Shown here piece after piece: positions 26,851 to 36,075 of a stretch of DNA of 64,000 bases; the stretch's first letter is position 1, and each line of letters opens with the position of its first letter. The notes under the pieces are model-generated. The model was not told the DNA's origin. It was given only the letters and a program-made list of their open reading frames with translations, and searched no databases. Origin of the DNA: Verrucomicrobiaceae bacterium (lineage in GTDB: Bacteria > Verrucomicrobiota > Verrucomicrobiia > Verrucomicrobiales > Verrucomicrobiaceae); contig JAIXYN010000060.1 in NCBI GenBank assembly GCA_027490195.1, positions 1 through 64,000 on the forward strand, read 5' to 3'. A program made the translations under genes and the position numbers.

Positions 26851-28530
26851 ATGAAGCGCTACTCCCTCGGCATCGACTACGGCACCAATTCCTGCCGCTC
26901 CCTTCTCATCGACCTCGACAACGGTGCCGAAGTCGGCTCCACCGTCTTCAATTACCCGAGCGGCGAGATGGGCATCCTGCTCGATCCCAAAGACCCCCAC
27001 GTCGCCCGGCAGAACCCTCAGGATTACCTCGACGGCCTCGAAGCCGTGGTGCGCGGTGCCCTCCAGCAGGCTCAGGCAAACGTCCCCGGCTTTGATCCCG
27101 CCCAGGTCATCGGCATCGGCATCGACACCACCGGCAGCACCCCTATCCCGGTGAACAAAGACGGCACGCCACTCGGCCTGCTGCCCGAGTTTAAGAACAA
27201 CCTCAACGCCATGGTCTGGCTCTGGAAAGACCACACCGGCTACGCCGAGGCAGCGGAGATCACGCAGCTCGCCCATGAAATGCGGCCCAACATCATCGCC
27301 AAATGCGGCGGCATCTACTCCAGCGAATGGTGGTGGAGCAAAATCCTGCGCCTCCGTCGTGTGGACGCCCAGGTCTTCGAGGCCGCATTCAGCTTCGTCG
27401 AGCACTGCGACTGGATTCCCGCCGTGCTTACTGGAAACACCGATCCTCTCACGCTCAAGCGCGGTGTGTGCAGCGCCGGGCACAAGGCCATGTTCAGCAC
27501 CGAGTGGGGCGGCCTGCCCGACAAAGAATTCCTCGCCAAGCTGGACCCCGCCCTCGCCGATCTGCGCGACCGCCTCTACTCCGAAGCCCACACCGCCGAT
27601 GTGAATGCCGGCTCCCTCTGCGCCGAATGGTCCCAGCGCCTCGGTCTCAAACAAGGCATCGCCATCAGCGTAGGCGCGTTTGATGCTCACATGGGCGCGG
27701 TCGGCGCAGGCATCAAAGAAGGCACGCTGGTCAAAATCCTCGGCACCAGCACCTGCGATCTCATGATCGCTCCTACCAGCAAACCTCTCGCCGACATCCC
27801 CGGCGTCTGCGGCATCGTGAACGGCTCAGTGCTCCCCGGTTACTACGGCATCGAAGCCGGACAGAGCGCCGTGGGCGACATCTTCCTCTGGTTCGTCAAT
27901 CACCTCGTGCCCGACAGCTACGGCACCACCGTGGGCGAAAAATTCGTGAACATGGAGAAAGCCATGATCGGCAAAAAGCCCGGCTCCACCGGCCTCCTCG
28001 CGTTGGATTGGAACAACGGTAACCGCACCGTCCTCGTCGATGTTCGTCTCACCGGCCTGCTCCTCGGCCAGACCCTCCATACCGAGGCGCATGAGATCTA
28101 TCGCGCCTACATCGAAGCCACCGCCTTCGGTGCCCTCACCATCATCAAACGCGTCGAAGAATACGGCGTCAAAATCGAGGAAGTCATCAACACCGGCGGC
28201 CTCTCCATCAAAAACGCTACCCTCATGCAGTGTTACGCCGACATCATCGGCAAGCCCATGAAAGTCAGCCAGAGCGAGCAAACCTGCGCCCTCGGCGCCG
28301 CCATCTTCGGTGCCGCCGCCGCCGGGGCAGGGGACATCCACACCCTCCAATCTCAAGTCACCGCCACCCGCGAGAAGGTTTACTATCCCATCCCCGAAAA
28401 CCAGGCCGTTTACGCCGAACTCTATTCCCTCTACCGCACCCTCCACGACGCCTTCGGCACCACCGAATGGAGCGGCAAGATCAACCACGTGATGAAGCAG
28501 TTGCTGGACATCCGCGCGCGGCAGAGCTGA
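26851..28530 (+). CDS. araB: L-ribulokinase
   Basis: FGGY-family kinase of 559 residues (E. coli AraB is 566). It phosphorylates L-ribulose in L-arabinose use. Seen: N-terminal ATPase-fold start 'LGIDYGTNSCRSLLIDLDNG', 'GIDTTGSTPIPV', the AraB-type 'LWKDHTGYAEA', 'KILGTSTCDLM', 'YGIEAGQSAVGDIFLWFV' and the C-terminal 'NTGGLSIKNATLMQCYADI'. The start at 26851 begins MKRYSLGIDYG; ATG 26809 is possible. No araA, araD or arabinose transporter is in the window, so the pathway must be completed elsewhere. Confidence 0.92.
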   Translation: MKRYSLGIDYGTNSCRSLLIDLDNGAEVGSTVFNYPSGEMGILLDPKDPHVARQNPQDYLDGLEAVVRGALQQAQANVPGFDPAQVIGIGIDTTGSTPIPVNKDGTPLGLLPEFKNNLNAMVWLWKDHTGYAEAAEITQLAHEMRPNIIAKCGGIYSSEWWWSKILRLRRVDAQVFEAAFSFVEHCDWIPAVLTGNTDPLTLKRGVCSAGHKAMFSTEWGGLPDKEFLAKLDPALADLRDRLYSEAHTADVNAGSLCAEWSQRLGLKQGIAISVGAFDAHMGAVGAGIKEGTLVKILGTSTCDLMIAPTSKPLADIPGVCGIVNGSVLPGYYGIEAGQSAVGDIFLWFVNHLVPDSYGTTVGEKFVNMEKAMIGKKPGSTGLLALDWNNGNRTVLVDVRLTGLLLGQTLHTEAHEIYRAYIEATAFGALTIIKRVEEYGVKIEEVINTGGLSIKNATLMQCYADIIGKPMKVSQSEQTCALGAAIFGAAAAGAGDIHTLQSQVTATREKVYYPIPENQAVYAELYSLYRTLHDAFGTTEWSGKINHVMKQLLDIRARQS

Positions 28531-28608
28531 GCAATAAGCATGGGCGAGAGTCTGAGGTGTTTTATCCGCGCAAGCTCCCCCCACTTCCCGCCGTTTGCCT
28601 TACCCTGC

Positions 28609-29913
28609 ATGATCTCCCTTCGCACGCTCTCCCTGCTCCTCGCTCTCATTCCTTCGCTCCTTCTTGCCGAAGACTGGCCGCAGTGGCGTGGGCCGCGTCT
28701 GGATGGCACCTCCAAAGACACCGGTTTTCCCATCTCCGCAGATGGGAATGTCGCATGGAAGGTGGAGCTTCCCGGCAGTGGGCACGCCTCGCCCATCGTC
28801 TGGCAGGATCGCGTGTTCATCGTCGCCGCAGTGCCTGAAAACGAATCGCGCGTGCTGCTTTGTCTTGAACGCGCATCGGGGAAACAGCTTTGGCAATCCA
28901 CGGTGGTGAAAGCGCCCATCGAAAGCATCCACAAACTCAACAGCCAGGCCTCCAGCACCCCTGCCACGGATGGTGAGCGCGTCTTCACCGCCTTCCTCGA
29001 CAACACCGAGACCGACTCCACACGCGCTGCCAATGCTGGCAAGGTCATCGGTAAAGGCGAAGTGCCCAAAGGCACCGTCGTCATCTCCGCGCATGATTTC
29101 AGCGGCAAACAGATCTGGCAGGTGCGCCCTGGCCTCTTCTCCAGCAAGCACGGCTTCTGCTCCAGCCCCATCGTTTTCGAAGACAAAGTCATCGTCAACT
29201 GCGACCACGATGGCGACGGCTACATCGTCGCCTTGGCCAGAACCGATGGCAAGGAACTGTGGCGTATCGCCCGCCCCAACAACACCCGCAGCTACTGCGT
29301 CCCTCTCATTCGCGACATAGGCGGCCGTACCCAGATGGTTCTCTCCGGCACCCTGTGCGTCACCAGCTACGATCCACGCACCGGCAAACTGCTCTGGATC
29401 ATCGATGGCCCCACCGAGCAGTTCGTCGCTTCAATCGTATATAGCGAACAATCCGGCTTGCTCTACATGACCGGCGGCTTCCCCGAGCACCACCTCCTCG
29501 CTATCAAGCCCGACGGCAGCGGCAACGTCACCAACACCCACATCGTCTGGCGCACCAACAAAGGCGTCTCCTACGTGCCTTCGCCCCTCATCGAAGGCAG
29601 CCACCTCCTCAATGTCTCCGACTCCGGCGTTGCCCACTGCTTCGATGCGAAGTCCGGCGAGATCCAATGGGAGGAGCGCATGCGCGAGCACCACGCCTCC
29701 CTCACCAGCGCCGAAGGTCACGTCTTTTTCATCAACGACTTCGGCATCCTCCGCACCGTCCAGCCCGACAAAACCTACAAGCTTCTCGCCGAAAGCGAAC
29801 TCAAGGAAAAAGTCTTCGCCTCCCCCGCCCTCAGCGAAGGCCAGATATTCATCCGCACCGATAAAAGCCTCATCTGCCTCGGCAAACGCACCTCGAAGAC
29901 GGCAGCGCGTTGA
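28609..29913 (+). CDS. PQQ-binding-like beta-propeller protein, secreted
   Basis: Protein of 434 residues: signal peptide ('LSLLLALIPSLLLA'), then 'DWPQWRGPRLDGTSKDTGFP', the standard opening of the planctomycete/verrucomicrobial PQQ-like propeller proteins. Blades contain repeated 'G-LW' strands ('ERASGKQLWQST', 'RTDGKELWRIA', 'PRTGKLLWIIDG', 'DAKSGEIQWEERM'). The fold resembles BamB and quinoprotein dehydrogenases, but no quinone ligands can be assigned and it may be only a scaffold. Next gene, SMP-30-like, starts 44 bases downstream. Confidence 0.85.
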   Translation: MISLRTLSLLLALIPSLLLAEDWPQWRGPRLDGTSKDTGFPISADGNVAWKVELPGSGHASPIVWQDRVFIVAAVPENESRVLLCLERASGKQLWQSTVVKAPIESIHKLNSQASSTPATDGERVFTAFLDNTETDSTRAANAGKVIGKGEVPKGTVVISAHDFSGKQIWQVRPGLFSSKHGFCSSPIVFEDKVIVNCDHDGDGYIVALARTDGKELWRIARPNNTRSYCVPLIRDIGGRTQMVLSGTLCVTSYDPRTGKLLWIIDGPTEQFVASIVYSEQSGLLYMTGGFPEHHLLAIKPDGSGNVTNTHIVWRTNKGVSYVPSPLIEGSHLLNVSDSGVAHCFDAKSGEIQWEERMREHHASLTSAEGHVFFINDFGILRTVQPDKTYKLLAESELKEKVFASPALSEGQIFIRTDKSLICLGKRTSKTAAR

Positions 29914-29957
29914 GGATTCCTTTCCCTGCTGGCTCGACTTTCCACCCAACTACCCTC

Positions 29958-30935
29958 ATGCTTTTTCGCCCACTCTCCCTTCTCCTTGCCACGTCCCTCG
30001 CTGCCTTCTCGGCCGAGCCTCTCCCCACATTCCACGGCTCCATCGAAAAACTCGATCCCGCGCTCGACGCCTTGATCGCAACCGATGCAAAAATCGAAGT
30101 GCTTGCTTCCGGCTTCAACTGGTCCGAAGGCCCCGTCTGGCGTGACGGTGGCATCGTCTTCTCAGACGTTCCCGAGAACACCGTGTTCGGCTGGAGGGAG
30201 GGCGACACCGCAGCCAAGGTCGTACTGAAACCCAGCGGCAGCCTCAGCGGAGACGGGCAGGGCTCGAACGGCCTTCAAGTCGATGCCCATGGAAATCTCA
30301 TCCTCTGCCAGCATGGCGAGCGCCGCATCGCACGTCTGGAAAAAGACGGCAGCTTCACCTCGCTCGCAGACAAGTTTGAAGGCAAGCGCTTCAACAGTCC
30401 CAACGATCTCGTCATCACAAAGAGCGGCACCATCTTTTTCACCGATCCTGCTTACGGCCTGAAAAAAGGCGAAGCCCCAGAGCTCCCACACCATGGCGTC
30501 TACTCGGTAACTCCTGCCGGCAAAGTCTCACTCGTGATCGCGGATCTGCGTTTCCCAAACGGCATTGCGCTCAGCCCCGATCAAAAGACCCTCTACATCG
30601 CAGTGTCAGATCCCAAGAACACCCGAGTGATGGCCTATGATCTCCAAGACGATGGCACCGTAAAGAACGGACGTGTCTTCTTCAATGCCCAGCCTCTCAA
30701 AAGTGCCGAGCGCAAAGGCGGCTGCGATGGCATGAAGGTGGACACCAGTGGCAACATCTGGACCACCGGCCCAGGCGGTGTCCTGATCATCAGCAAAGAC
30801 GGCAAACACCTCGGCAGCATCCTCACCGGCCAGGCCACGGCAAACTGCGCCTTCGGCGGCGCAGACCATAGCACCCTCTACATCACCGCAGACATGTTCC
30901 TGCTGCGCGTGAAGACGCAGGCGAAGGGACTTTAG
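29958..30935 (+). CDS. SMP-30/gluconolactonase-like protein, secreted
   Basis: Six-bladed propeller hydrolase of 325 residues with a signal peptide ('LSLLLATSLAAFSA'). Metal-site pieces are visible: Glu in 'NWSEGPVWRDGGIVFSDV', Asn/Asp in 'FNSPNDLVITKSGTIFFTDPAYG' (two blocks), and 'RFPNGIALSPDQKTLYI' followed by 'KGGCDGMKVDTSGNIW'. The family opens sugar lactones (gluconolactonase) using a divalent metal. Probably co-transcribed with the PQQ-like protein. Confidence 0.87.
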   Translation: MLFRPLSLLLATSLAAFSAEPLPTFHGSIEKLDPALDALIATDAKIEVLASGFNWSEGPVWRDGGIVFSDVPENTVFGWREGDTAAKVVLKPSGSLSGDGQGSNGLQVDAHGNLILCQHGERRIARLEKDGSFTSLADKFEGKRFNSPNDLVITKSGTIFFTDPAYGLKKGEAPELPHHGVYSVTPAGKVSLVIADLRFPNGIALSPDQKTLYIAVSDPKNTRVMAYDLQDDGTVKNGRVFFNAQPLKSAERKGGCDGMKVDTSGNIWTTGPGGVLIISKDGKHLGSILTGQATANCAFGGADHSTLYITADMFLLRVKTQAKGL

Positions 30936-30944
30936 CAAGGTGCC

Positions 30945-31004
30945 GGGGTCTCCTGACCCCGTACAGTATGGGGGCAAAGCCACCATCTTGGCGGAGCAAG
31001 ATGG
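30945..31004. terminator. Two tandem hairpins between convergent genes
   Basis: First hairpin: GGGGTC / GACCCC with loop TCCT (30945-30960). Second: CCATCTTG / CAAGATGG with a six-base loop (30983-31004). Both are perfect, and the second ends one base before the stop of the convergent M20 peptidase. Likely a bidirectional terminator, or a small intergenic repeat; neither has a T-run. Confidence 0.5.
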
Positions 31005-31005
31005 G

Positions 31006-32244
31006 TCAGGGTGCGAAGCCGCGAAGCGAAACCCCACCGCCTTGCACGAGCTTCATCAGCGCCAGCGCATTCATCACCGCCTTCGGCACAAACGACCCCG
31101 GCTCCACATACTCCGGCAGCTTGCTCCCGTCAGCGCTGCGTTCAGAACAGTGGGCATTGGCACCATAGGGGCCCAGACCATCGAGCGTGGGCGCAAGGTG
31201 CCACAGGTGGTTCGCATCGCTCAAACCACCGCGAGGTACAGAGACCACCGTGAGATTGATCAGGGCCGCAGCCTCCTGCCAAAGGTGAAACAAAGATTCA
31301 GACTCGATTCCACCGGGCCACGCAGAGGTGAGGCCGGTGCGTTCCGCCGTGAGTTTCGCACCATTGGCAGCCGAGCCGCTGAGGTTCGCAAAAAAATCAT
31401 CGGCATGCTGCAGCGCCGCAGGCTCCGTGGCCCTGCATTCCCATTCGGCCACAGCTTCATGCGGGACGCGATTCACGACCGTGCCGCCTTGAACCATGCC
31501 GATGTTCACTGTGCGTTCTGCCTCCGCGTTCGTCAGCGCAGCAATGTCCGGTAGCACACGCGCCAGCGCATCAATGGCGTTGATTCCTTCGTGGTGCTTG
31601 CTGCCCGCATGCGCGGCCTTGCCTTCGGCTCTGAGTGTCCAGGTGCTGCGCCCTTTGCGTGAGGTCACAATGTGCCAGCCACTTTCATCCACCGGCCCAC
31701 CTTCAAACACGAGCACCGCACGAGCTTTCCCTCCGCAAAGCGCGGTGGTGGCGCGGCCAAAATCATCACCAATGATTTCTTCAGCGGCATTCGCGGCTAC
31801 GAGCCAGTGAGTGCTCTCAAACACATCAGGGGCGGCATCTCGCAGGCTTTGCAGGATGAGCCAGATCAAAGCCGTGCCGCCTTTGTTATCGACGGTTCCC
31901 GGCCCATAGATGCGGCCTTCATCCGGGCGCTCATCCCATTTAAAATCATTCAGCCTTTCCTCTTCGGGCGGAAACACCGTGTCAGAATGCGTGACGAGCA
32001 CGATGGGTTCTCCACCCTGGCCGCGATGCGTGAGAAAGAGGTGATGCCCCGTGCCGGGAGTGGCGCACGACGCAAGTTCAGTCTTAAACCCCAGCGGTTC
32101 AAAAGCCGCCGCCGTTAGCCGGGCGACTTCATCCACACCATCAGGATTGGCGGTGAAACTATTGATCGCGACGAGGCGGCGCAATAAATCCAGCGCTGCT
32201 GGGAGATGACGTTCTGCGGCCGATTGAAGAAGAGAAACGTTCAT
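31006..32244 (-). CDS. M20-family metallopeptidase (carboxypeptidase G2-like)
   Basis: Zinc exopeptidase of 412 residues. Metal and catalytic residues are in place: 'THSDTVF' (His86, Asp88), 'GPGTVDNKGG' (Asp119), catalytic and ligand Glu in 'NAAEEIIG' (155-156), and the dimerisation domain 'GKAAHAGSKHHEGINAI'. The family removes C-terminal acidic residues or splits dipeptides. Its start overlaps the dipeptide epimerase stop by four bases, which suggests a murein-peptide salvage role: epimerase converts L-Ala-D-Glu to L-Ala-L-Glu and the peptidase hydrolyses it (inference from context). Confidence 0.87.
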   Translation of the reverse strand: MNVSLLQSAAERHLPAALDLLRRLVAINSFTANPDGVDEVARLTAAAFEPLGFKTELASCATPGTGHHLFLTHRGQGGEPIVLVTHSDTVFPPEEERLNDFKWDERPDEGRIYGPGTVDNKGGTALIWLILQSLRDAAPDVFESTHWLVAANAAEEIIGDDFGRATTALCGGKARAVLVFEGGPVDESGWHIVTSRKGRSTWTLRAEGKAAHAGSKHHEGINAIDALARVLPDIAALTNAEAERTVNIGMVQGGTVVNRVPHEAVAEWECRATEPAALQHADDFFANLSGSAANGAKLTAERTGLTSAWPGGIESESLFHLWQEAAALINLTVVSVPRGGLSDANHLWHLAPTLDGLGPYGANAHCSERSADGSKLPEYVEPGSFVPKAVMNALALMKLVQGGGVSLRGFAP

Positions 32245-33224
32245 CGTGGTAAAGCGCCAATGCCGGGACGGTTGGGCATGATGAGGTTGCCAGTTTCATC
32301 ATACGTGATGCCTGCGAAGTCGTCATTCGCGACGTAGAAATGTCCATCGAGGTCGATCCAGTCGGCCCATGGGGCCAGATGCGCCGCCGCAGTCGTACCC
32401 AGGCTGGTTTCAATCATGCAGCCGAGGAGGATTTGCAGAGTGTGCTCCTTTGCCGCCGCCATCATGGCCACGGCAGCGTCAAAGCTGCCGCTTTTGAGCA
32501 GCTTGATGTTCACGCCATCCACGAAGTCGGCGAGTGCGATGACATCCTCCACCGTTTGCACGCTTTCATCGGCAAATATGGGCGGGGGATTGCCCGGAAG
32601 CAGCGCCCTCAGTTCTACCCACCCTTCGACACCGAGACGGTGATGAATGGGCTGCTCGATCAGCGTCGGACTGTATTCCGCGACCTTCTCGATCATGAGC
32701 GGAGCTTCTGCCATGTCCCAGCCGCCGTTCACATCCAGCAGCAGTTTCGCATGCGGCGCGGCGCAGCGCGCGACGGAGACGATGGCAATGTCCAGCCCCA
32801 GATCACCTGAGCCGAGCTTGAGTTTGAGCACGGGAAATTGGGCGGAGATTTCGCGAACCTTGTCCGCAAAGACGTCGAGATCCTCGGGAATACTGAAGGA
32901 TCGGCAGCCGGGTGGCGTGTGATGCACGGGCACGCCCAGTTTTGACTCAGCATACGCTGCCAGCGTCCGGCCCGTCTGGTGGCCAATAATGTCGTGACGC
33001 AGGAGATTGAGCGCGAGCCCAGCGGTGCGCGGCAGCACTTCAGGCAGCACCGCCTGATTGAGCACGGCCAGCGTCTGCGCTGGATCTTCTCCATAGTAGG
33101 GGACAAACGGGGCCTCAGTGACGAGTTCTCCATTCGAGACACGGAGCACCTGGCGCGTAGCCGAAGTGCCATGGGCGATGCGAAAAGGCTCGGTGAGATG
33201 AAGGGTTTTGATCTCGAAGTGCAA
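32241..33224 (-). CDS. Dipeptide (L-Ala-D/L-Glu) epimerase, enolase superfamily
   Basis: Protein of 327 residues. The enolase-superfamily barrel is shown by the K-x-K motif 'LKLKLG' (Lys134/136), metal ligands Asp164 ('DVNGGW'), Glu190 ('IEQP') and Asp219 ('ADES'), the opposing Lys in 'NIKLLKSG', and 'GCMIETSLG'. The closing 'DLDGHFYVANDDFAG' contains the D-x-D that binds the dipeptide ammonium group in L-Ala-D/L-Glu epimerases. Specificity among dipeptides is not certain. Coupled by ATGA to the M20 peptidase. It lies 76 bases after gspD but is probably a separate unit. Confidence 0.85.
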   Translation of the reverse strand: MHFEIKTLHLTEPFRIAHGTSATRQVLRVSNGELVTEAPFVPYYGEDPAQTLAVLNQAVLPEVLPRTAGLALNLLRHDIIGHQTGRTLAAYAESKLGVPVHHTPPGCRSFSIPEDLDVFADKVREISAQFPVLKLKLGSGDLGLDIAIVSVARCAAPHAKLLLDVNGGWDMAEAPLMIEKVAEYSPTLIEQPIHHRLGVEGWVELRALLPGNPPPIFADESVQTVEDVIALADFVDGVNIKLLKSGSFDAAVAMMAAAKEHTLQILLGCMIETSLGTTAAAHLAPWADWIDLDGHFYVANDDFAGITYDETGNLIMPNRPGIGALPR

Positions 33225-33300
33225 GGCATCCAGTCAAAGGTCAAGAGCCCCGCTGGTCAAGGAGTCCTGTCTCGATCTTGGCTTGTTTTGCCACTCCGAA

Positions 33301-36027
33301 TCATTGCGGCTTCGGATCGCGGCTGAACATGCGCTGGAAGAGGTTCTTCTTCCTCGCAGGAACCTCCACCGGCTCAGGTGCTGGTGGTGGCGGGACTTGC
33401 GGAAAGCGCTGGGCCGCCTGCGTGCCCGCAGTGGTGCGGATGTCTTCGCTGAGCGAGGTCTCACGCACGCTCTCGGTGTCTGTCACCACCTGCGGCTGAA
33501 TGAATACGATGAGTTCCTTGCGGGTGACGCTGTTGTTGTCCGTGCGGAAGAGTTTGCCCAGACCGGGGATTTTGCCAAGAAGGGGGATGCCGTTCTGGGC
33601 GAGGTTTTTTTCCTCGGAGATGAGTCCGCCGAGCACGATTGTGTTGCGGTCCGGGATGGTGACGGAGGTAACGAGCTGCTCAGTGCCAATGATGGGCACT
33701 AGATTTGGCGTGATGAGCTGGGTGCCGATGAGCGTGTCGTTGATTTGAGAAATGGTCAGCGTGACCTCACCATCGGTGTTGATTAGCGGCACGACCTCAA
33801 GCTTCAGAACCACATCAAGGTATTCGGTGGTGGACGTGACCGTGCCGTTGAGGTTGGCGGCATTGGTGACGGTGCTCGCAGGATAAGGAACTTTGCGACC
33901 GGAAGAAATGACGGCCTTCTTGTTGTTCAGGGCAAAAATGGAAGGCCTGGAGAGGACTTTGAAATTGCTGTTGGTCTGGAGTGCGTTCAGGAAAATGCCC
34001 AGGCCGCTGCCGGCTGCGCCATACAGGTTTAGGCCGGAGGCGGGGCCGAAGGGTGCGGTGACGGCATTGTTGCGCAGATCATTGATGGCGCGTCCCGCGC
34101 CATTCGTCCCGCCGAGGATGTCCGTGCGGTTGGTGATGCTGCTAGCGCTGAGGTTCTGGTTGGTCAGGGAGGAGATGTAATCAACCCCGGTTTTCATCGT
34201 GTCGGTGAGGGTGAGTTCGCCGATGACAGTTGCTAGGTAAACCTGGGAAGGCTTGCGGTCGAGTTTGTCGATGAGAGCATCGACTTTCTCGATCTCCTCC
34301 TCACGGCCAATGACAATGATGGTATTTGACATCGGATCCGCCACGATACGGGACTTGCCGACAAGCACGGAAACTGGGGCGTTGTTTTCCGTCGGTCCTG
34401 AAACGACGTCAGCACGTGATCCTCCGGTGCTTGCTGTCGATGTTGTGCCTGTGGTTCCTGAGGCCGCGCTGGCCGTATCAGATCCAGATGCGGCGGCAGC
34501 GGTATTGCCCACCACGCCGCCACGTGTGCCCTGCGTCGTTCGGCCGCCGAGGAGCTGGCTGCTGTTTGTGGCCAGCACCTGCTGGCGCTGCTGCTGAATG
34601 CTTCCGCCCCCGGGCAGTTGGGTGCTGCCGGTGTTCACTTCCTGCAGCCGGTCCACCAGCGCACTCAAGACATCGAGTGCGGCGGCATACTTGAGCTTGC
34701 GCTCATACGGCTCAGTAACTTCCAGCGGCTTGTCAAATTCAGCAATCAGGCTGGCGACGTAGGTGTAGTCGAGCGGTGAGGCGACGACGAGAATCTGGTT
34801 CAAGCGCGTGTCTGCGACGACCTGCGTGCTGGGCTGCGGACTGGCCGAATTTTGATTCGATGCATTGCTTTGCGCAGAAGAGGGCGGCCTGGAGGCGTCT
34901 TTGTTGTCGCCACCTTTTTCCTTGCCGTCACTGGCGGCAGTTCCTCGGATGGTGTTCACGCCCTTCGTCTCTTTTTCCTGCGCCTGCGCATTCAAGGTGG
35001 CCTGAATGATTTGGGCGATCACGGCAGCATCCGCGAATTTGATGGGAATGAATTTCGTGACCAAAGAGGAGCCTGTGTCTCCAAGATCAATCGCTTCTCG
35101 AATGCCGATGAGCTGCTTGACGACCGTGGCGCTTTCCGTGATCAGCAGTCCCGGCGGGGAAGTCACCGGGGTGATGCGGCCATACGCGCCCAGGCCCACG
35201 TGGCCGGAGAGCATGGTGGCGGCATCCTCTGGGGCGAGGAAGTCCAGCTTCATGAAGTAGGACACGATGCTTTCACCTTCTGGGATGTCCTTGGCGCTGG
35301 TGTAAAATCTCACCCCATGGGAAAACTGGACCGCATTGGCGCTTTGATTGCGCGCCGGCAGGATCTTGGCGCTGTTGCTGCCTGGTTCGGTGACGATGGC
35401 GTAGCCGTTGGCGAGGAGTGAAGCCTCAATGAGCTTGATGGCTTCGGCCTTCGGCACCTGCTTAGGCGTCACGAGGCTGATGGTGGCCCCTTCAAAAATG
35501 TTGGTGTCCTTGATCAGCGTGTAGCCCGTGAGCTTTTCATAGATCGCCAGCAGGTCAGCCACGGGATTGTTGGCAAACTGCATCATGACGTTGTCACCGG
35601 TGATCATGAAGGCCTCGGCCTCTCCCGGGGCACCACCAGCACCGTCAGAGCCCATGCCTCCAGGACCGCCAAAACCACCACCCGGTGCACCGAAGCCACC
35701 GCCACGGCGACCAAAACCACCACGTCCACCACTAGGGAAGCCTCCTCCAGGAGCGCCACCAGGACCGTCACCGTCAGGAGGGCGTGCGCCGTCGGGTGGC
35801 GTTGTGGGTGCTGTGCCGTCTGCTGCGGGAATCGCGGGAGCAGGCGTTGTCGCTGCTGCTGGAAGGGGGGGAGGTGTGGTTGTTGTCGTGGCCGCAGGCT
35901 TTTCCGTCTTGGCGGCTGCAGGGACTGCGGGCACCGGAGGTGGGGCAGGTGGGACGATGCTCTGCCCGCGTACGACGGCGGAGATGGCAAACAGAAGCGT
36001 GGTGAGGAAAGGAAGACAACGATGCAT
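33301..36027 (-). CDS. gspD: Type II secretion secretin GspD with Pro/Gly-rich insert
   Basis: Outer-membrane secretin of 908 residues, larger than most (about 650-750). Signal peptide about 1-21. Residues ~24-135 are low complexity: Pro/Ala/Thr-rich, then Gly/Phe/Arg-rich. The N0 domain follows ('QFANNPVADLLAIYEKLTG', about 150-170), then N1-N3 with Gln/Ser/Gly/Thr-rich linkers (about 370-410 and 470-540). The secretin core ends with 'TIPDRNTIVLGGLISEE' and 'GKIPGLGKLFRTD', the gate and lip hallmarks. It is the last gene of the operon. The extra linkers are unusual; see findings. Confidence 0.92.
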   Translation of the reverse strand: MHRCLPFLTTLLFAISAVVRGQSIVPPAPPPVPAVPAAAKTEKPAATTTTTPPPLPAAATTPAPAIPAADGTAPTTPPDGARPPDGDGPGGAPGGGFPSGGRGGFGRRGGGFGAPGGGFGGPGGMGSDGAGGAPGEAEAFMITGDNVMMQFANNPVADLLAIYEKLTGYTLIKDTNIFEGATISLVTPKQVPKAEAIKLIEASLLANGYAIVTEPGSNSAKILPARNQSANAVQFSHGVRFYTSAKDIPEGESIVSYFMKLDFLAPEDAATMLSGHVGLGAYGRITPVTSPPGLLITESATVVKQLIGIREAIDLGDTGSSLVTKFIPIKFADAAVIAQIIQATLNAQAQEKETKGVNTIRGTAASDGKEKGGDNKDASRPPSSAQSNASNQNSASPQPSTQVVADTRLNQILVVASPLDYTYVASLIAEFDKPLEVTEPYERKLKYAAALDVLSALVDRLQEVNTGSTQLPGGGSIQQQRQQVLATNSSQLLGGRTTQGTRGGVVGNTAAAASGSDTASAASGTTGTTSTASTGGSRADVVSGPTENNAPVSVLVGKSRIVADPMSNTIIVIGREEEIEKVDALIDKLDRKPSQVYLATVIGELTLTDTMKTGVDYISSLTNQNLSASSITNRTDILGGTNGAGRAINDLRNNAVTAPFGPASGLNLYGAAGSGLGIFLNALQTNSNFKVLSRPSIFALNNKKAVISSGRKVPYPASTVTNAANLNGTVTSTTEYLDVVLKLEVVPLINTDGEVTLTISQINDTLIGTQLITPNLVPIIGTEQLVTSVTIPDRNTIVLGGLISEEKNLAQNGIPLLGKIPGLGKLFRTDNNSVTRKELIVFIQPQVVTDTESVRETSLSEDIRTTAGTQAAQRFPQVPPPPAPEPVEVPARKKNLFQRMFSRDPKPQ

Positions 36028-36075
36028 GCGAAAGGGATGGGCGTGAGTGGCGGGTGTGAACGTCAGCGGGGCGTG

